Source of the DNA: Opitutales bacterium
Lineage (GTDB): Bacteria; Verrucomicrobiota; Verrucomicrobiia; Opitutales; Oceanipulchritudinaceae
DNA length: 64,000 nt
Direction of reading: 5' to 3'
Assembly: GCA_020831485.1 (NCBI GenBank)
Contig: JAFIGG010000008.1
Span: 1-64,000, forward strand
Numbering within the stretch: position 1 is the first letter of the stretch; each line of letters starts with the position of its first letter. A program made the translations under genes and the position numbers. The notes under the pieces were generated by a model. It did no database searches. It was not told the DNA's origin and saw only the letters and a program-made list of their open reading frames with translations. Positions 23,201-26,122 of this stretch are shown here, piece after piece.

Positions 23201-23790
23201 AGAGAACCTTTGACGGTTCCCGTCCCGGAGAGGGTCTCTCCGGAGGAAATAGAATAGCTTAACTCATCCGAGGGTGGTCCCTGAGCTGAGTGCAGGGTCA
23301 ATTTCAAACGTTCCGCCATCACGGTAGAAGCCGTGTTGGAAATAAAAATCGTATCGGCTGAATCCGACTCCGGCGAAGAATAAGAAACGCTGGATTCCTC
23401 CGTGGAAACCTCTGCATTATTCGCCTTGAGGGTCAGGATAGCGGATTCTGTCGCGCCCTCTGGAGTGCCCTCTGCCTCGCCTTCTACGCCTTCCTGGAGA
23501 GTAGACTGCGAAGGAGTTTCCTCACCGGAATAAATCAATTCCTCCAAGGTTGAAGCATCGATATCATCATCCGTGAACGCCAGGCTCGAGCCCTCTGCTG
23601 CTACTGACTCGTTGCCTCCATCCACCATTAACACCTCCCAAACGGCAGGGATCTCTTCATGGGGTTCGGCCCACAACTCTCCATCCATCACTGAGGCGGA
23701 TAGCAATATGCGGGCTTCTAGAACCTCGACAGTAAACTGTGGTTTTTTAGTCAACACGGCAACAGATGCACCTTTAACAGGGCTATTCAC
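1..23790 (-). CDS. Giant LEPR-XLL / FHA-like / RTX surface or secreted protein (3' end outside window)
   Basis: Reading the minus strand from GTG at 23790, the frame stays open in every row sampled to the left edge, giving at least 7,930 residues with no stop reached. Residues about 19-33 read FTVEVLEARILLSAS, matching the LEPR-XLL N-terminal domain of giant proteins in Planctomycetes and Verrucomicrobia. An acidic Glu/Ser-rich linker (about 40-160) follows, then a passenger-like beta segment (about 165-265), a tandem array (about 410-4,130), a beta-rich Gly/Ser region (to about 4,950), an internal RTX block (about 4,950-5,165) and filamentous-haemagglutinin-like repeats to the edge. Family knowledge suggests a calcium-stabilised adhesin or surface fibre; its export route is not shown. 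The start is uncertain: GTG 23757 also precedes the LEPR motif, and neither has a good Shine-Dalgarno sequence. A LuxR-type gene lies upstream on the same strand. Confidence 0.9.
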   Translation of the reverse strand, partial: MNSPVKGASVAVLTKKPQFTVEVLEARILLSASVMDGELWAEPHEEIPAVWEVLMVDGGNESVAAEGSSLAFTDDDIDASTLEELIYSGEETPSQSTLQEGVEGEAEGTPEGATESAILTLKANNAEVSTEESSVSYSSPESDSADTIFISNTASTVMAERLKLTLHSAQGPPSDELSYSISSGETLSGTGTVKGSLTNQGILAPGNSPGIITVDGNLDNSSGTITIEIGGANPGTQHDKVQVTGTAQLGGLLEVQLIDGFVPSVGDSFTVLTADSIEGRFDSAEGLLSISADLYFEIEQSDSAITLTVKRVLGGIANLYAQTEADAHVLGEWLNSHYFEKEVYAANATFDLFGFVQLQGSFSFEAVKAEVNILTGLNADHLDANPDLRTSLELIEGFDEESGRIEDLSVLISAVAVANGEVFVGPGSYFEDTNGDGFIDASDSVDDSALGFSFSGIDFALAFVFADSEADPDGVVPAMTAMKASIDNFFNIDWGFFEFNIGKAGVVMNSGSAWAGLEGVNPVVDFAGSFESGAYEIQTPGSPILIDFHTDLVGLQMQDALLRVSDFVSVSGDFYFLRLGKETVTLVDGESEEVTASFIGADNLNVFVGAGPYFIDGQDTPDENAIGFAMQNVAVAIGLFSPTIKNGKSYYAVKIDADSAGLVGLGLDGDGAAALSASGYRIEVNSGSDQNDPDAQPAIDFSASPAGEMAVPVGDGGLNFDFSTSTMQLSIAQALFSIENFIHISGSFAMTKVAAFEVTLNDDDQTEREVSGLALAGGSINVFVGYGNYFIDSNGDGVIDENDIRDPDAIGMAVDNVSFAYLSMRPTDEALKNIRYSSLKISADEIGFVGIDALDLSASGAVVEMNRVSNPTDADDRAVVDFSQMDDGFYGVNTGSSVVEMDFDSNRIGMNIANGLLRISDFIFVQGSFSYLKHDGLTASLTTGEEKELSVASIAAGGVRIFVGDGPYFVDSNGDGVIDENDTPSEDAFGLVFDDINFALSLFRPTDSTDRGSYYALSAFAQEVKLTGLEEIDSPIKLSASGYRIEVNAGSEGKTTGAGGSTSPPRPAVDFSSLEEGFYSVDLGNGRTIDFDFVSRLTRVSIDDALFSIANFVYFSGGMSFTYIDEFQAPISDGSTMTSKAYGFSGHSLDVFVGYGNYFEDSNGDGVIDARDARNQDALGIAMEGATFGLMVTKPKDFKKVTYTTAVAEATRAGVVGLDFMDLEVRDMSIGVNLVSNKDNKQDQRVIDFSAFPDGSFDFGSPSGSVTFDFSQQQLYARAGYALMRVSDFLLVEGGFSFEKGATVEAVLENGLPIPVNPIDIGIENGRAFFGMHGPYRSDTNGDGVVTDADEINEDAIGFNATNVNLAMTWMKPVDETLKINYVGLKASADEVGFVGTDILNVNIPNIVIELNLASGGSQGSENPVIDFSQFEDGFYGVKTGSEVAELDFDNRIIRASTDLAKLSISEFLVVEASMNFEMGEIEEVTINTGLSGNIGQIAEPLLGDVRELLNDLSGELENIETQVIGLLTDTLDTVKASIEFIREDLIDLILDNMDAAVDEIENLIVDMVRSRLLGLVDSSVLDPLIDSLIGGVTDPFPTPINTIVENLINPFGNILKDGFSRIQEESVNMAVDLIVSSLQPVIRIAMDSAGQELEARREKIENTLNPTLTTIELKIDQQTTSLAIKFSPYLQKLESLTGMTIGENFATVSGLETRAVKFGLGSGKIFAGIVVGGSYDFDTPLSEQDNVIGFSVQGVNMGLAYFTPTLTEKIKPFVSAKITAQSGEFGGGAIPEGFLELIASDLEIRINTGGQLIKGVTGFSSINFADFIEPDTDLNGNGVIDAGYRIETDTSGFNPVTLDYEDYLVGVRLGHASLKLLNFVYLNGSFEFQWGTTETVTVSSGLPGNITSILSQTPLLEEALGLLGDATGVEVAPDLNSISGLEVSVMTVAASNLSGFIGIGEPDFTEDLSQQGLTGFAVADVDLAFGMFKSTLPIKGLPIFKAAKASIQSFQFVGGDDIFSLGAEKIDFVLNYSTPWPGGIARPIIDFQKSFETEPGANDGAFMVPAGEEPVPLDFDGDSRVGVTVENGVIQLAQFVHLIGNFSFQKGPTTNVTLSTGFPGDITNLISLGADFIPDSIKDELNDILGLGDMGDLSKLENIEMEMLTVSASEVFGFVGINGPYWKDGNGSGRIDFNPDGTLAESEINEDAIGIVLQNFNFGFSMMQSTLAPFKALKALMPKHFAFQADIAEAAFVGVPGFEMSARDIQIRVNTGSAWGKVKALGTPVVNYLESFPGGYVNEDGEITPAGLNVGTENAPYYIDLDGNQRYAFSVGKGVVDIAGLLHISGSFGFEYGPTFTAIVNPGFPGDIVNFMEAFGELAADLLDAEIINDIVNLASELPLEMKSLTVAVKDAHVFLGYNGPYFEDTNGDGVIDENDEVNDNAVGLSVQGVDFGFGLFTSTLPLVRLLPLPKFIAIKAFVGDARLVGIPETTAVVQDVEIKFNYGSPWIRSFPPFGRPIIDFAKTFPGETSGSNGEEIPPGFEVLTGGEPIYLDFDGEFRVEASIGKAMLTISEAIHLSGSLAFVYGPAFMATVNTGLPSFISNILGDLADEFLAAMPDEVLNLVESLGLDPSFRTFLMDVSTFTLGGENLNAFIGMNGPYRPDSNGDLVIDENDPVNEDAVGMVADNVSFGMGIFDSTNPVFDVLGEVLQKLAEWIGRAIGAVGGGAGGAGAAGGTTGVAGAAPGAATGGSAGAAGGGTAGAAAWGVGAAAGAPAGGAAGATAGGAATGGAAGAGGAASGGSAGAKGGGTTGATIGRVLGQIAKLVAEAGRPRFVAGFLNADNVGLVGTGDYVELSADSIRLEFNLSSPPIFIPAGPFGVMTILPSLNFPLTFPADPDGDGPAEAGFDLKTGTNSSVKITASELTIKGTITNAVFRVAKTVHLSGSFAFELFDQKKLNINTNIPESIGTALNSIGLQEVADTIADFGGVTIGENFSTIEGLDYRGITFSGVNVNAFVGYGDPDFDKDLTEQDLYGFGLQDLNFGFGIFGAVLFPPLVHIAGYAEAKAVTTLGFGDFFTMSAENIVLGFNTGIPWLGTLYVPAIDFLSSFPVEEDDFDRLNDLPGMEILTGEDAFYLQFDGQERYLLGIGQIEISILDVIKLNGGMMFEFGPTHQVTVDTGLPAGLSDITGGLGDLLNAAAELGGASISSDLQTITGLDVRSLSFRAINMNGFIGYGDPDFNSETPLSEQDGLYGFGVQGVNIELASFISSIPGLPVFLSAQASIKNIALVGFDPIMSLSASDINLEVHTGTPWLGTLYTPTVDLAASFPAENQGIDVNGNGKSHPAGFEIKAVGDVDSAYLALDGGSRLKLSVADARMSLFSFVHMQGTFAFEMGTSHRVSIDTGVPASYANALGPLGLDSVVNILDSMDGVTVGENFSRIDGLEVNAMTMGASNVSVFVGIGDPDFDTAFADQDLLGFGMQNLDIGLGLFASRLPILGLPVFAALSAEVESFSTHGFGDIMTISANGLSLKVNASTGWFGEPVIGMPVIDFKSSFPAHTIDTGEGGLMDVPAGFELATGGDPVYLDYGPDSFIAVELEQGYIALADFIHFRGSFSFQYGGIHALTFNTGMGSNFGNLLGSLSRNDVINTLSGLLGANIAGDFSTISGLEFRSMTIGGSDISGFVGLGTPDFDAPLDSQDLIGFGLEDLDFGMAVFRNNLPPAAVLAGVLPPSQVAILDFLRLTLPTFVAMDVEVGSVGTYGFGDVFNISVEDVSLSVNMGTPLFATLTGNTLANLPSINFIESFGTEDRTGDGIPDLGFEVSTGGDPIFIGFTDLIVGLEIGYAEIELGGFASLYGSFAFELGATHDLNVKLGKTGASAETHEMASYIFRATDVFGFVGIGGYYQDTDGDGRITADDSVNESALGFFIDDMHFGLALFQPTSPILGLAGLAPDPVFFALDLKADSVGFSGGQGLLEMNAYNLNLRMNMSTVTVPGLTPYIDFAASEGLEAEPAGKDLDNDGKFGEPRGFEVKTGGDSIYLDFDSFLIEASIDYAEATIGGAIQLTGGFTFAKGPKETVQLTNGDVVEIETVTLGAANINAFMGFNGPYRSDTNGDLLINEFDQINTSAVGLVMNNVDIGILMGSPTNLFDLRQFLSAKATVESIGLVGVPGITAEASNLEIAVNLSAGIVLDLEVIDFLASFPDQDWTGDSVVDGDGFAVPAGADSVILDFNSLLIKAFGSVRIGVETGGESWFGINGDLDFELSSNHLQAFVNGQLFIGPESSPFVSLSTTGLFIVNGDGAAMKLDASLDLGLGADVGINLNADFSVTFNTSSQNISYVIPDGFISVPDESTDGAGNRILVIPGAPPMKGGSATPYLMIQAFGMLEILNSFKLHGNFGFLVTGNGNLEVTIDAAIDIIGNTLKVDGGAGIYFGDDAGFAAAMSLTVSSGAFAGVGFELGGIYTLKVNTSPLNRTFGFNTVAARSAEILFAGQLSLINLVNINGYLSIKVDGVGFSFDVNGSVEIKPLGTLNASGSLDISAAGIVGSLQLGATSGASLGFGVVNFEGRFQIAINTTTSTQPIRVLNVHSGSGAVAGFRNENVAAQTIIVSFGGAIGVGPFTMDGAATIELGASTLAVDVRATLDMLGFGKLSVNGNAVIGVASPYFAANIGLGANVLSIAGFQLSANFTLELDTRTSTYKVDLVGSVSAWIFEMNVNASITYSGNILRFDFTSSLGWGPFNFSVFGYAQSDGQFSITMQAGVNESVNLGLIRASFHFDVTLTVSNSGIFGSLSAGGSVEVYIPIWGWEGISASIGGSVDVNINTGQVKISVALGSSSVSREVQDEDANGNKLFVDDLSKPIFDEFGDLIGYEQMPKMVTKSAGTDGEELFSFTIGGQAPPALASVSGGVLTLNTSYSNHYTLRTSGSTVHVGAIGLDQTYSGVNKIFASFGNGNDFISITGTGTMPVEIHVSGGNNTILVNISGDALIYGGPGNDTIVTGAGNDIVHAGGGNNSISTNAGNDIIYGGDGNDSINAGSGDDIIYVGSGNNVLNGGSGNDTYIFTGDFGNNFIVETDSTTDVDTIDLSAVTANITFDLGASGRNVVTAGSNSIIDSDQRIEVFVGGSGNDTFNVTATNNNDITLRGNSGDDTYNILLGALAGDVIIDDQVNNTDYDVLNVSTPLAATLTVSHTAGDSKISQSGNVVRYAHDYHNVAAININALIADVQITGNGGIGAKKIDLEKEFTIQSKFLTWDGYVNAGLIDFQTEEGITIHHDLIARNNGPVTLNVAKGDIKLHEGIYSSAGSTRVGDGSGDITLIAQKGSVLTDAKGWLRDDGTFEAGSFPLNLDWALRNSRFNAGSINSDTLEITIAGAQSFEETLFLANGTTIRQGNGALIASRNGSLNISAFNQIGHDTVGAFHVSPLSIFTNVRSVTLNSTNLQNAALIELDDIVVGGDSSIGKLDLISLLGRAEVHIPVNAFDKPVFFSGNQLEILNTVTTSDNIFIATTDKRLPIVIVPNLAWIGNNPEANSGMILDQNEMDRLLTPRTVFIGAEELTNHLVLGDGNGTAIKFSAPSVFLRGDTIHVRNDISAKNLVFFGDGNTVTLSANITDSESISFNDTVEVDGTRVVQSDGQITFGAPGLKAKGNGGGDDDLTLNAGGAIVSTLAFGDSIKPLRDLTLNSSSSINMTSVDITRDLRITGGTSVTFNGNVNIGGNLIVSDVDQLNFNGDLNVAGTITIVTTNGSMTFSGDVTSGGFVELTAPVTQNINFGRTLTVNNGNSDVTIHQVNNLNFDDDVVVRNFTQIAGNGSTTFRRELIANKDVSINTTDQIRFRDELTVADNVVLNAQRISLEDTVLVGDDFTVIIVGNIPATDYIIDFNDSLTVGGNLTLTGLDRVTVDRDAQIGGRVDIETVSGGINFKRSLTSGKNITLETSNTADIAIGETLSVESGNSDFHIVKTRNSTFSGSVNVRNLTVSNASGTATFSQQITANDIYIKSAIGIIMANTVTITGNMTLFSNQINFGSNTGSINGTTGSVLTLAPYSPSAATSIDIGSPVSNSGTLDISDQDIRAMATNWDRVVIGHLNTGMGTVRVGTLLVSQTSSLRNTFQIHGGSVVVEEEIEFATTGVDYLLLKANDPFGNGVTVNAVIGRESTVRTDWIRIESQADVVVNAPVYANNRISIAAGFDADGDSLNDFGNIVVNGYGSNTGLLATTNTVANGIIELVTGSQAGNMIFWDTTISAAGGDSAIKLYSPAGSIDGLNELSTLSANSLAVDAEGSIALNTEVSEIRQVSINSRNNIAAIDSNVFFGAADKSLEGLKSANGNISLVNKGSLTIRSASGGVVAGNGNISISLTGATSDLTINDALMAASIVELTAPRNILQNSDITSATGPVDLTADTGSITMQDGVTTTAVDGSATGDVTLIAGTNIALSVIHADGTVDLTATSGKITDNLSTEDLNILGGSTKLIMTAGTGIGGPGDADLDTLVASLTAKTTVSGGIHIDERNGLLIAGSVTTAGNGPILISLQDGNLTVNNPVSANGSGNILLEALDGSMVISAALSSATGHITLFAKNNMTLAAGVSVSTATAGTISMVAETGDLSMNGSATVTATDSSIRIQAEGDIHLGNINAGNLGRVSIVSQSHSIFNATGSTLNVSAKDLRMEADRAIGTALNPLTLAVDNLAASAKSNHISSKGIYLAQIGDLVITEIAPVEVQLVDADNEQTELADSTPLADLRTGDNGSIVLRAEGSITLNDGNENGGAVVANQSGNILIRATGATADLTINGNVLSTTGHITLYAEGSIAQNANVTTGAPGTVYISAEEGHFTMDADAVVTATNSSIIARTGGDATLGLLTASHVSSRSYEGSIFSADGTSMNATATDLRLQAGKAIGTADAPILTTVDHLTAHAKSNSADEKGLYLNNATSVIVRDVEVTVQQVLTDATTAEVTETSQSDLVTGNDGDIALTTVDGTITLTDANASESAINAVGSGEVILVANGNDRDIIAQNNADILGGTGDITLTANRNIVLAAANVDVVTAGDAEISLTATNGYILMTDGSTIVNEDGDIDLHALTHIDVSQIQSTTGDLFLHAETGTIRDNTALEEANLVTGGTAHLKAATGIGANATQEQDLNTSVAGLTALNTGSGDIIIQEETGFTLTNDEELTLGGVVNNAIGGDIRILTLANRIGVDGEVRTAAANTGTDYGHIALRGMAVGTELIVNAAITATNGHITLRANDRIEFSAPVSADQIGTILVVAPSATAEILVHNDAVDTFGALVTENQNIIVESGNNAQITGIHAGTATVEVAVVNGAITSGGHENLRDIVAQNLRLRAQAGIGNAADPMRIDVSTIAAYTVEGPIQITNLGSLTIDTVAVVGVMDVLYASGLTSYGSMAPGSDQPISDIRADGDILILSETGSITINDGVNDNGIGIQSQGGSIVVEAATFIDQNADILTNETGTISVEAKDGNVTMLDGTTTQTVTGTITYTAAGDIFLSLLESTAGGNVTVDSGDRIRDNTLLEEPNIRTTGLATLLAVNGIGDVGVEDINLDVGSVTATNTTSGRMVLREVDTLEIAPTGLTTQGGNGDIIVTVNAGNLTVNGPITAHGSGNILFETLALDADITVNASILSDSGNISIIAGQDVTFATTANVVIAGAPGTIDVEAVTGSIDQLSTLALQTDGSNIMLKSAIDVKIGVIDARLNSDRADNTLDDQSSWGNIAITATAGSILDNKDRAETAINLYANGARLEAKTSIGIVGEDTDNAIETELSTMSAVTTAGGIGSSIHIVESTDIAVDTVSTFSTHRVAGDATTSDTTVESLSDLVTAGNGNIILQTLSGNITLNEGVGGIADAAVSANGSGNVLIEALDLSTDITVNARILSDSGNISIIAGRDVSFATTGNVVIANAPGTIDVEAVTGSIDQLS
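8300..8940 (-). repeat. Internal RTX-type calcium-binding nonapeptide block
   Basis: In the giant frame this stretch gives repeated GGxGxDxUx-type motifs: YGGPGNDTIV, TGAGNDIVHA, YGGDGNDSIN, AGSGDDIIYV, NGGSGNDTYIF and VGGSGNDTFNV. It also has the VDTIDLSAV segment usual after RTX repeats. RTX repeats bind calcium and fold outside the cell. They normally sit close to the C-terminus of type I secretion substrates; here at least 2,760 residues follow them. Confidence 0.85.
15349..15630 (-). repeat. Gly/Ala-rich low-complexity tract inside the giant protein
   Basis: About 94 residues (roughly 2,720-2,814) are almost only Gly and Ala, with a few Thr, Pro and Ser, in runs like AGGAGAAGGTTG and GGAATGGAAGAGG. 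They are flanked by amphipathic helical-looking segments (EVLQKLAEWIGRAIG before, RVLGQIAKLVAEAG after). The tract makes its repeat unit about 1,060 bp between anchors instead of about 700. It resembles silk-like or hinge segments in composition; its role is unknown. Confidence 0.85.
18720..19310 (-). other. Helical insert interrupting the beta-rich array of the giant protein
   Basis: Residues about 1,494-1,690 change from strand-like text to a run rich in Leu, Ile, Glu, Asp and Arg with few Gly, for example TVKASIEFIREDLIDLI, AAVDEIENLIVDMVR and QELEARREKIENTL. The heptad-like spacing of hydrophobic residues suggests amphipathic helices or a coiled coil. It lengthens one repeat unit to about 1,200 bp. 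Confidence 0.6.
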
Positions 23791-23877
23791 CCTAATTTGG
23801 TCAAGGAAATAATCTTATTTTACTCTTATTTAATTCTTACTTTGTCGCGTAGAACACCTAATTTTGGACTAATTTAA
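23791..23877 (-). promoter_or_regulatory. Phased direct repeats upstream of the giant gene, possible operator
   Basis: On the minus strand AAATAAGA occurs at 23820-23813 and 23831-23824, and AAGTAAGA at 23842-23835, a spacing of exactly 11 bp each time, so all lie on one face of the helix. A second motif, CCAAATTAGG or CCAAAATTAGG, occurs at 23800-23791 and 23867-23857. Tandem sites one helical turn apart are typical of response-regulator binding. The binding protein is unknown; the LuxR-type product encoded next door is one candidate. Confidence 0.4.
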
Positions 23878-24135
23878 GCCCCACAATTAAGAGTAGTGGG
23901 TTGCTTCAGAGGAGCCACCGATAGCATACTTTTGCCCTGTAATCATGACGGATAATTGCGAATCGGGAAGAGGCACATTCTTCATCAGGTCACCAAAACC
24001 ACCCCAAAAGCGTGCTTCGCGCGAGCCGGTTGAGGGGCAGTATGGCAGCGCAGCGTCGGCTGATAGCAGTAAAAAAACTACTGCCCCCGTCAGCCATCCC
24101 TCTTCGGAGGAGAAAGGTATCCCCCTAACCTGCGT
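23843..24135. other. Intergenic stretch between giant gene and LuxR-type gene
   Basis: No supportable gene is seen in the 345 bp between 23790 and 24136. It holds the phased repeats listed separately and a small hairpin (arms GCAGTA/TACTGC at 24066-24084, loop AAAAAAC). On the minus strand the hairpin could slow transcription leaving the LuxR-type gene, but it lacks a flanking T-run, so it is not called a terminator. Whether the two genes share a transcript cannot be told. Confidence 0.4.
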
Positions 24136-24960
24136 TCACAACCCCGCAGCCTGGCGGACCGGAACTTCAAGCTTACGGCTCGCTGCATCGGCGAGCTGGA
24201 GATAGTGGAAGCAGGTGCGGCGTCCCCAGACAATCGCCGCAATCCGGTTATCCACTCCCACTTTATTGAAGATCGAACGGATGTGGTCCTTGACGGTGTA
24301 AACCTGAATCGACAGCACAAGCGCTATCTCAGGATTGCTCTTGCCTTGATCCATCCAGTACAGCGCCTCCGCCTCGCGCGGGGTCAACCCGGCTTGGACC
24401 AGCAAATCAATATTCAGCGGAGCCTCCATTAACTCGGCCTGGGAGGCAGCCAGCTGGTAGGCCGACGCCAACTGCCGCTGAGCGACCTCGAGCAGCCGCA
24501 GCTCAGGCTCCGAAAAATCGATTTTGCCGACGCGCTCAATGCCAAAGTACATGACATGGTCCGGTCTGGTGGGGACATACACGGCGCAGTGATTGTCAAT
24601 TCCAAGCGGTTGATACACCTCTTGGTAGATATCCAGATTGCGAAACTCCTGCTCTCTAAAAAAATGCCTGCGGCAGAAGGGGCGGCCATTGTTCACCTTT
24701 GGATCCCAGGAGTACATCTCATACTTGCTCATCAATGCGCCAAGCGCCTCCATGGCCCTTGGAATATCCGGGTGGTCGTTATCAAAAACGATGCCCAAAT
24801 TTTCGTTCTGAACATCCAATTCGCCGCAAGCCACAAACTCCCCTGGAACCAGAGCCTGTAAAAATTGAAACCCGCGGTCCGCATAATTACCCAAACAAAG
24901 CCCCGGAGCGTAAAGCCCCTGACATGCATTACTGAACTGTTTCAAATGATTATCCGACAC
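24136..24960 (-). CDS. LuxR-type transcriptional regulator
   Basis: The 274-residue product has a C-terminal LuxR/GerE helix-turn-helix at about 191-245 (LTPREAEALYWMDQGKSNPE, then VYTVKDHIRSIFNKVGV). The family's usual T-V-K-x-H-I pattern is intact. The N-terminal 180 residues have no receiver-type phosphorylation site that I recognise and look like a GAF/PAS-like sensing domain. It starts with GTG at 24960 with no clear Shine-Dalgarno. It is divergent from the GH43 gene (133 bp between starts) and upstream of the giant gene on the same strand, so it could control either one. DNA binding is well supported; ligand and targets are unknown. Confidence 0.85.
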   Translation of the reverse strand: MSDNHLKQFSNACQGLYAPGLCLGNYADRGFQFLQALVPGEFVACGELDVQNENLGIVFDNDHPDIPRAMEALGALMSKYEMYSWDPKVNNGRPFCRRHFFREQEFRNLDIYQEVYQPLGIDNHCAVYVPTRPDHVMYFGIERVGKIDFSEPELRLLEVAQRQLASAYQLAASQAELMEAPLNIDLLVQAGLTPREAEALYWMDQGKSNPEIALVLSIQVYTVKDHIRSIFNKVGVDNRIAAIVWGRRTCFHYLQLADAASRKLEVPVRQAAGL

Positions 24961-25093
24961 GGCAAAAACGAACTATACGCTATACAAAGGAAAGCAGCAG
25001 ATATTTCAAGCACACTTTGTAAACACCCATTGAACTTGCCACAGATTCAGGAACGCTTTTTCCTCAGAATTCTCCCATAAACCAACTACCATT

Positions 25094-26119
25094 ATGAACC
25101 TCCTATACTTGAAAACCATGTCTACCCCAAGGCGTCACCGCTCCCTGTTTGCCTTTATGCTTTCAGGGCTCACGCTCACAGCCACAGCCTTTGGCCAACA
25201 GGGAGACGTTACCCATGTGCACGACCCTGCAATCATCAAGGAAAACGGCACTTACTATATCTTCAGCACCGGCCACGGAGTGCCCATCCGCAGCTCCAGC
25301 GATCTCAAAAACTGGGAGCTGAGCGGGCGCATCTTCGAAAACGAAGCGGTCCCCGAATGGACCGCCGAGATGATTCCCGGCACACGTTTCCCCTGGGCGC
25401 CGGACGTATCTTACTTCAACGGCCGCTTTCACGTATACTACAGTATTTCAACCTTTGGCAGCCAGCGGTCGGTCATCGGCCTTGCCACCTCTCCGACCCT
25501 CGATCCGGAAAGTCCGGACTACCAATGGACCGATCACGGGATGGTGATCGACTCGAAGCCCGAGCGGGACAGTTTCAACGCTATTGACGCCAATCTGATT
25601 ATGGACTCGGACGGCAATCCCTGGCTCAACTGGGGATCCTTCCATTGGCGCGACACCACCCCGGGAGGCATCATGATCCAGGCCCTGGATAAGGAGTCCG
25701 GAAAGCCCAAAGAAGGTTCTGAAGCGATCCATATCGCCGGTCGACCCGAGCAGAGGTCCATCGAAGCCCCCTTTATCATCCGCGCAAACGATGCCTACTA
25801 TCTCTTTGTTTCCTTTGACCATTGCTGCCGGGGGGTCGACAGCACCTATCGCATCATGGTTGGGCGCTCCGAATCCATCACCGGCCCCTATGTCGATCAT
25901 GAGGGCCGCCCGATGACGGAAGGTAATGCCTATGAGGTCTTGGCCGGTGATGGCAATCGGGTTATCGGACCGGGCCACAATTCGGTGCTCAAAGACGGCG
26001 ACCGGCACTACCTGGTGCACCATTTCTACGACGCTGAGAACGAGGGGATTCCTACCCTTCAAATCCGCCCAATGAGCTGGGATGACGAAGGTTGGCCAAT
26101 CGCAGGAGAACCGCTCTAA
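25094..26119 (+). CDS. Secreted GH43 glycoside hydrolase, probable endo-arabinanase
   Basis: A signal peptide (Arg-rich start, hydrophobic 18-33, ending AFGQQ) precedes a five-bladed-propeller GH43 domain. The three family acidic residues are visible: Asp44 in VHDPAII (base), Asp165 in FNAIDAN (pKa modulator) and Glu224 in RSIEAPFI (acid). WAPDVSYF and GHNSV are typical of endo-1,5-alpha-L-arabinanases, which cleave the arabinan side chains of pectin or algal polymers outside the cytoplasm. At 341 residues it is full length with no extra carbohydrate-binding module. ATG 25118 is an alternative start giving a more standard signal peptide. No sugar transporter or other pectinase gene is adjacent. 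Exact substrate within GH43 is less certain than the family. Confidence 0.88.
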   Translation: MNLLYLKTMSTPRRHRSLFAFMLSGLTLTATAFGQQGDVTHVHDPAIIKENGTYYIFSTGHGVPIRSSSDLKNWELSGRIFENEAVPEWTAEMIPGTRFPWAPDVSYFNGRFHVYYSISTFGSQRSVIGLATSPTLDPESPDYQWTDHGMVIDSKPERDSFNAIDANLIMDSDGNPWLNWGSFHWRDTTPGGIMIQALDKESGKPKEGSEAIHIAGRPEQRSIEAPFIIRANDAYYLFVSFDHCCRGVDSTYRIMVGRSESITGPYVDHEGRPMTEGNAYEVLAGDGNRVIGPGHNSVLKDGDRHYLVHHFYDAENEGIPTLQIRPMSWDDEGWPIAGEPL

Positions 26120-26122
26120 GCC

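Noticed and set aside
23881-23945. Possible riboswitch-like element (GGGCAAAAG with a short stem) on the minus strand before the giant gene
   Set aside because: It lacks the conserved core and helices of any riboswitch class I could match.
24066-24084. Hairpin after the LuxR-type gene as a terminator
   Set aside because: Only six base pairs with the T/A run in the loop and none after the stem, so termination is not supported.
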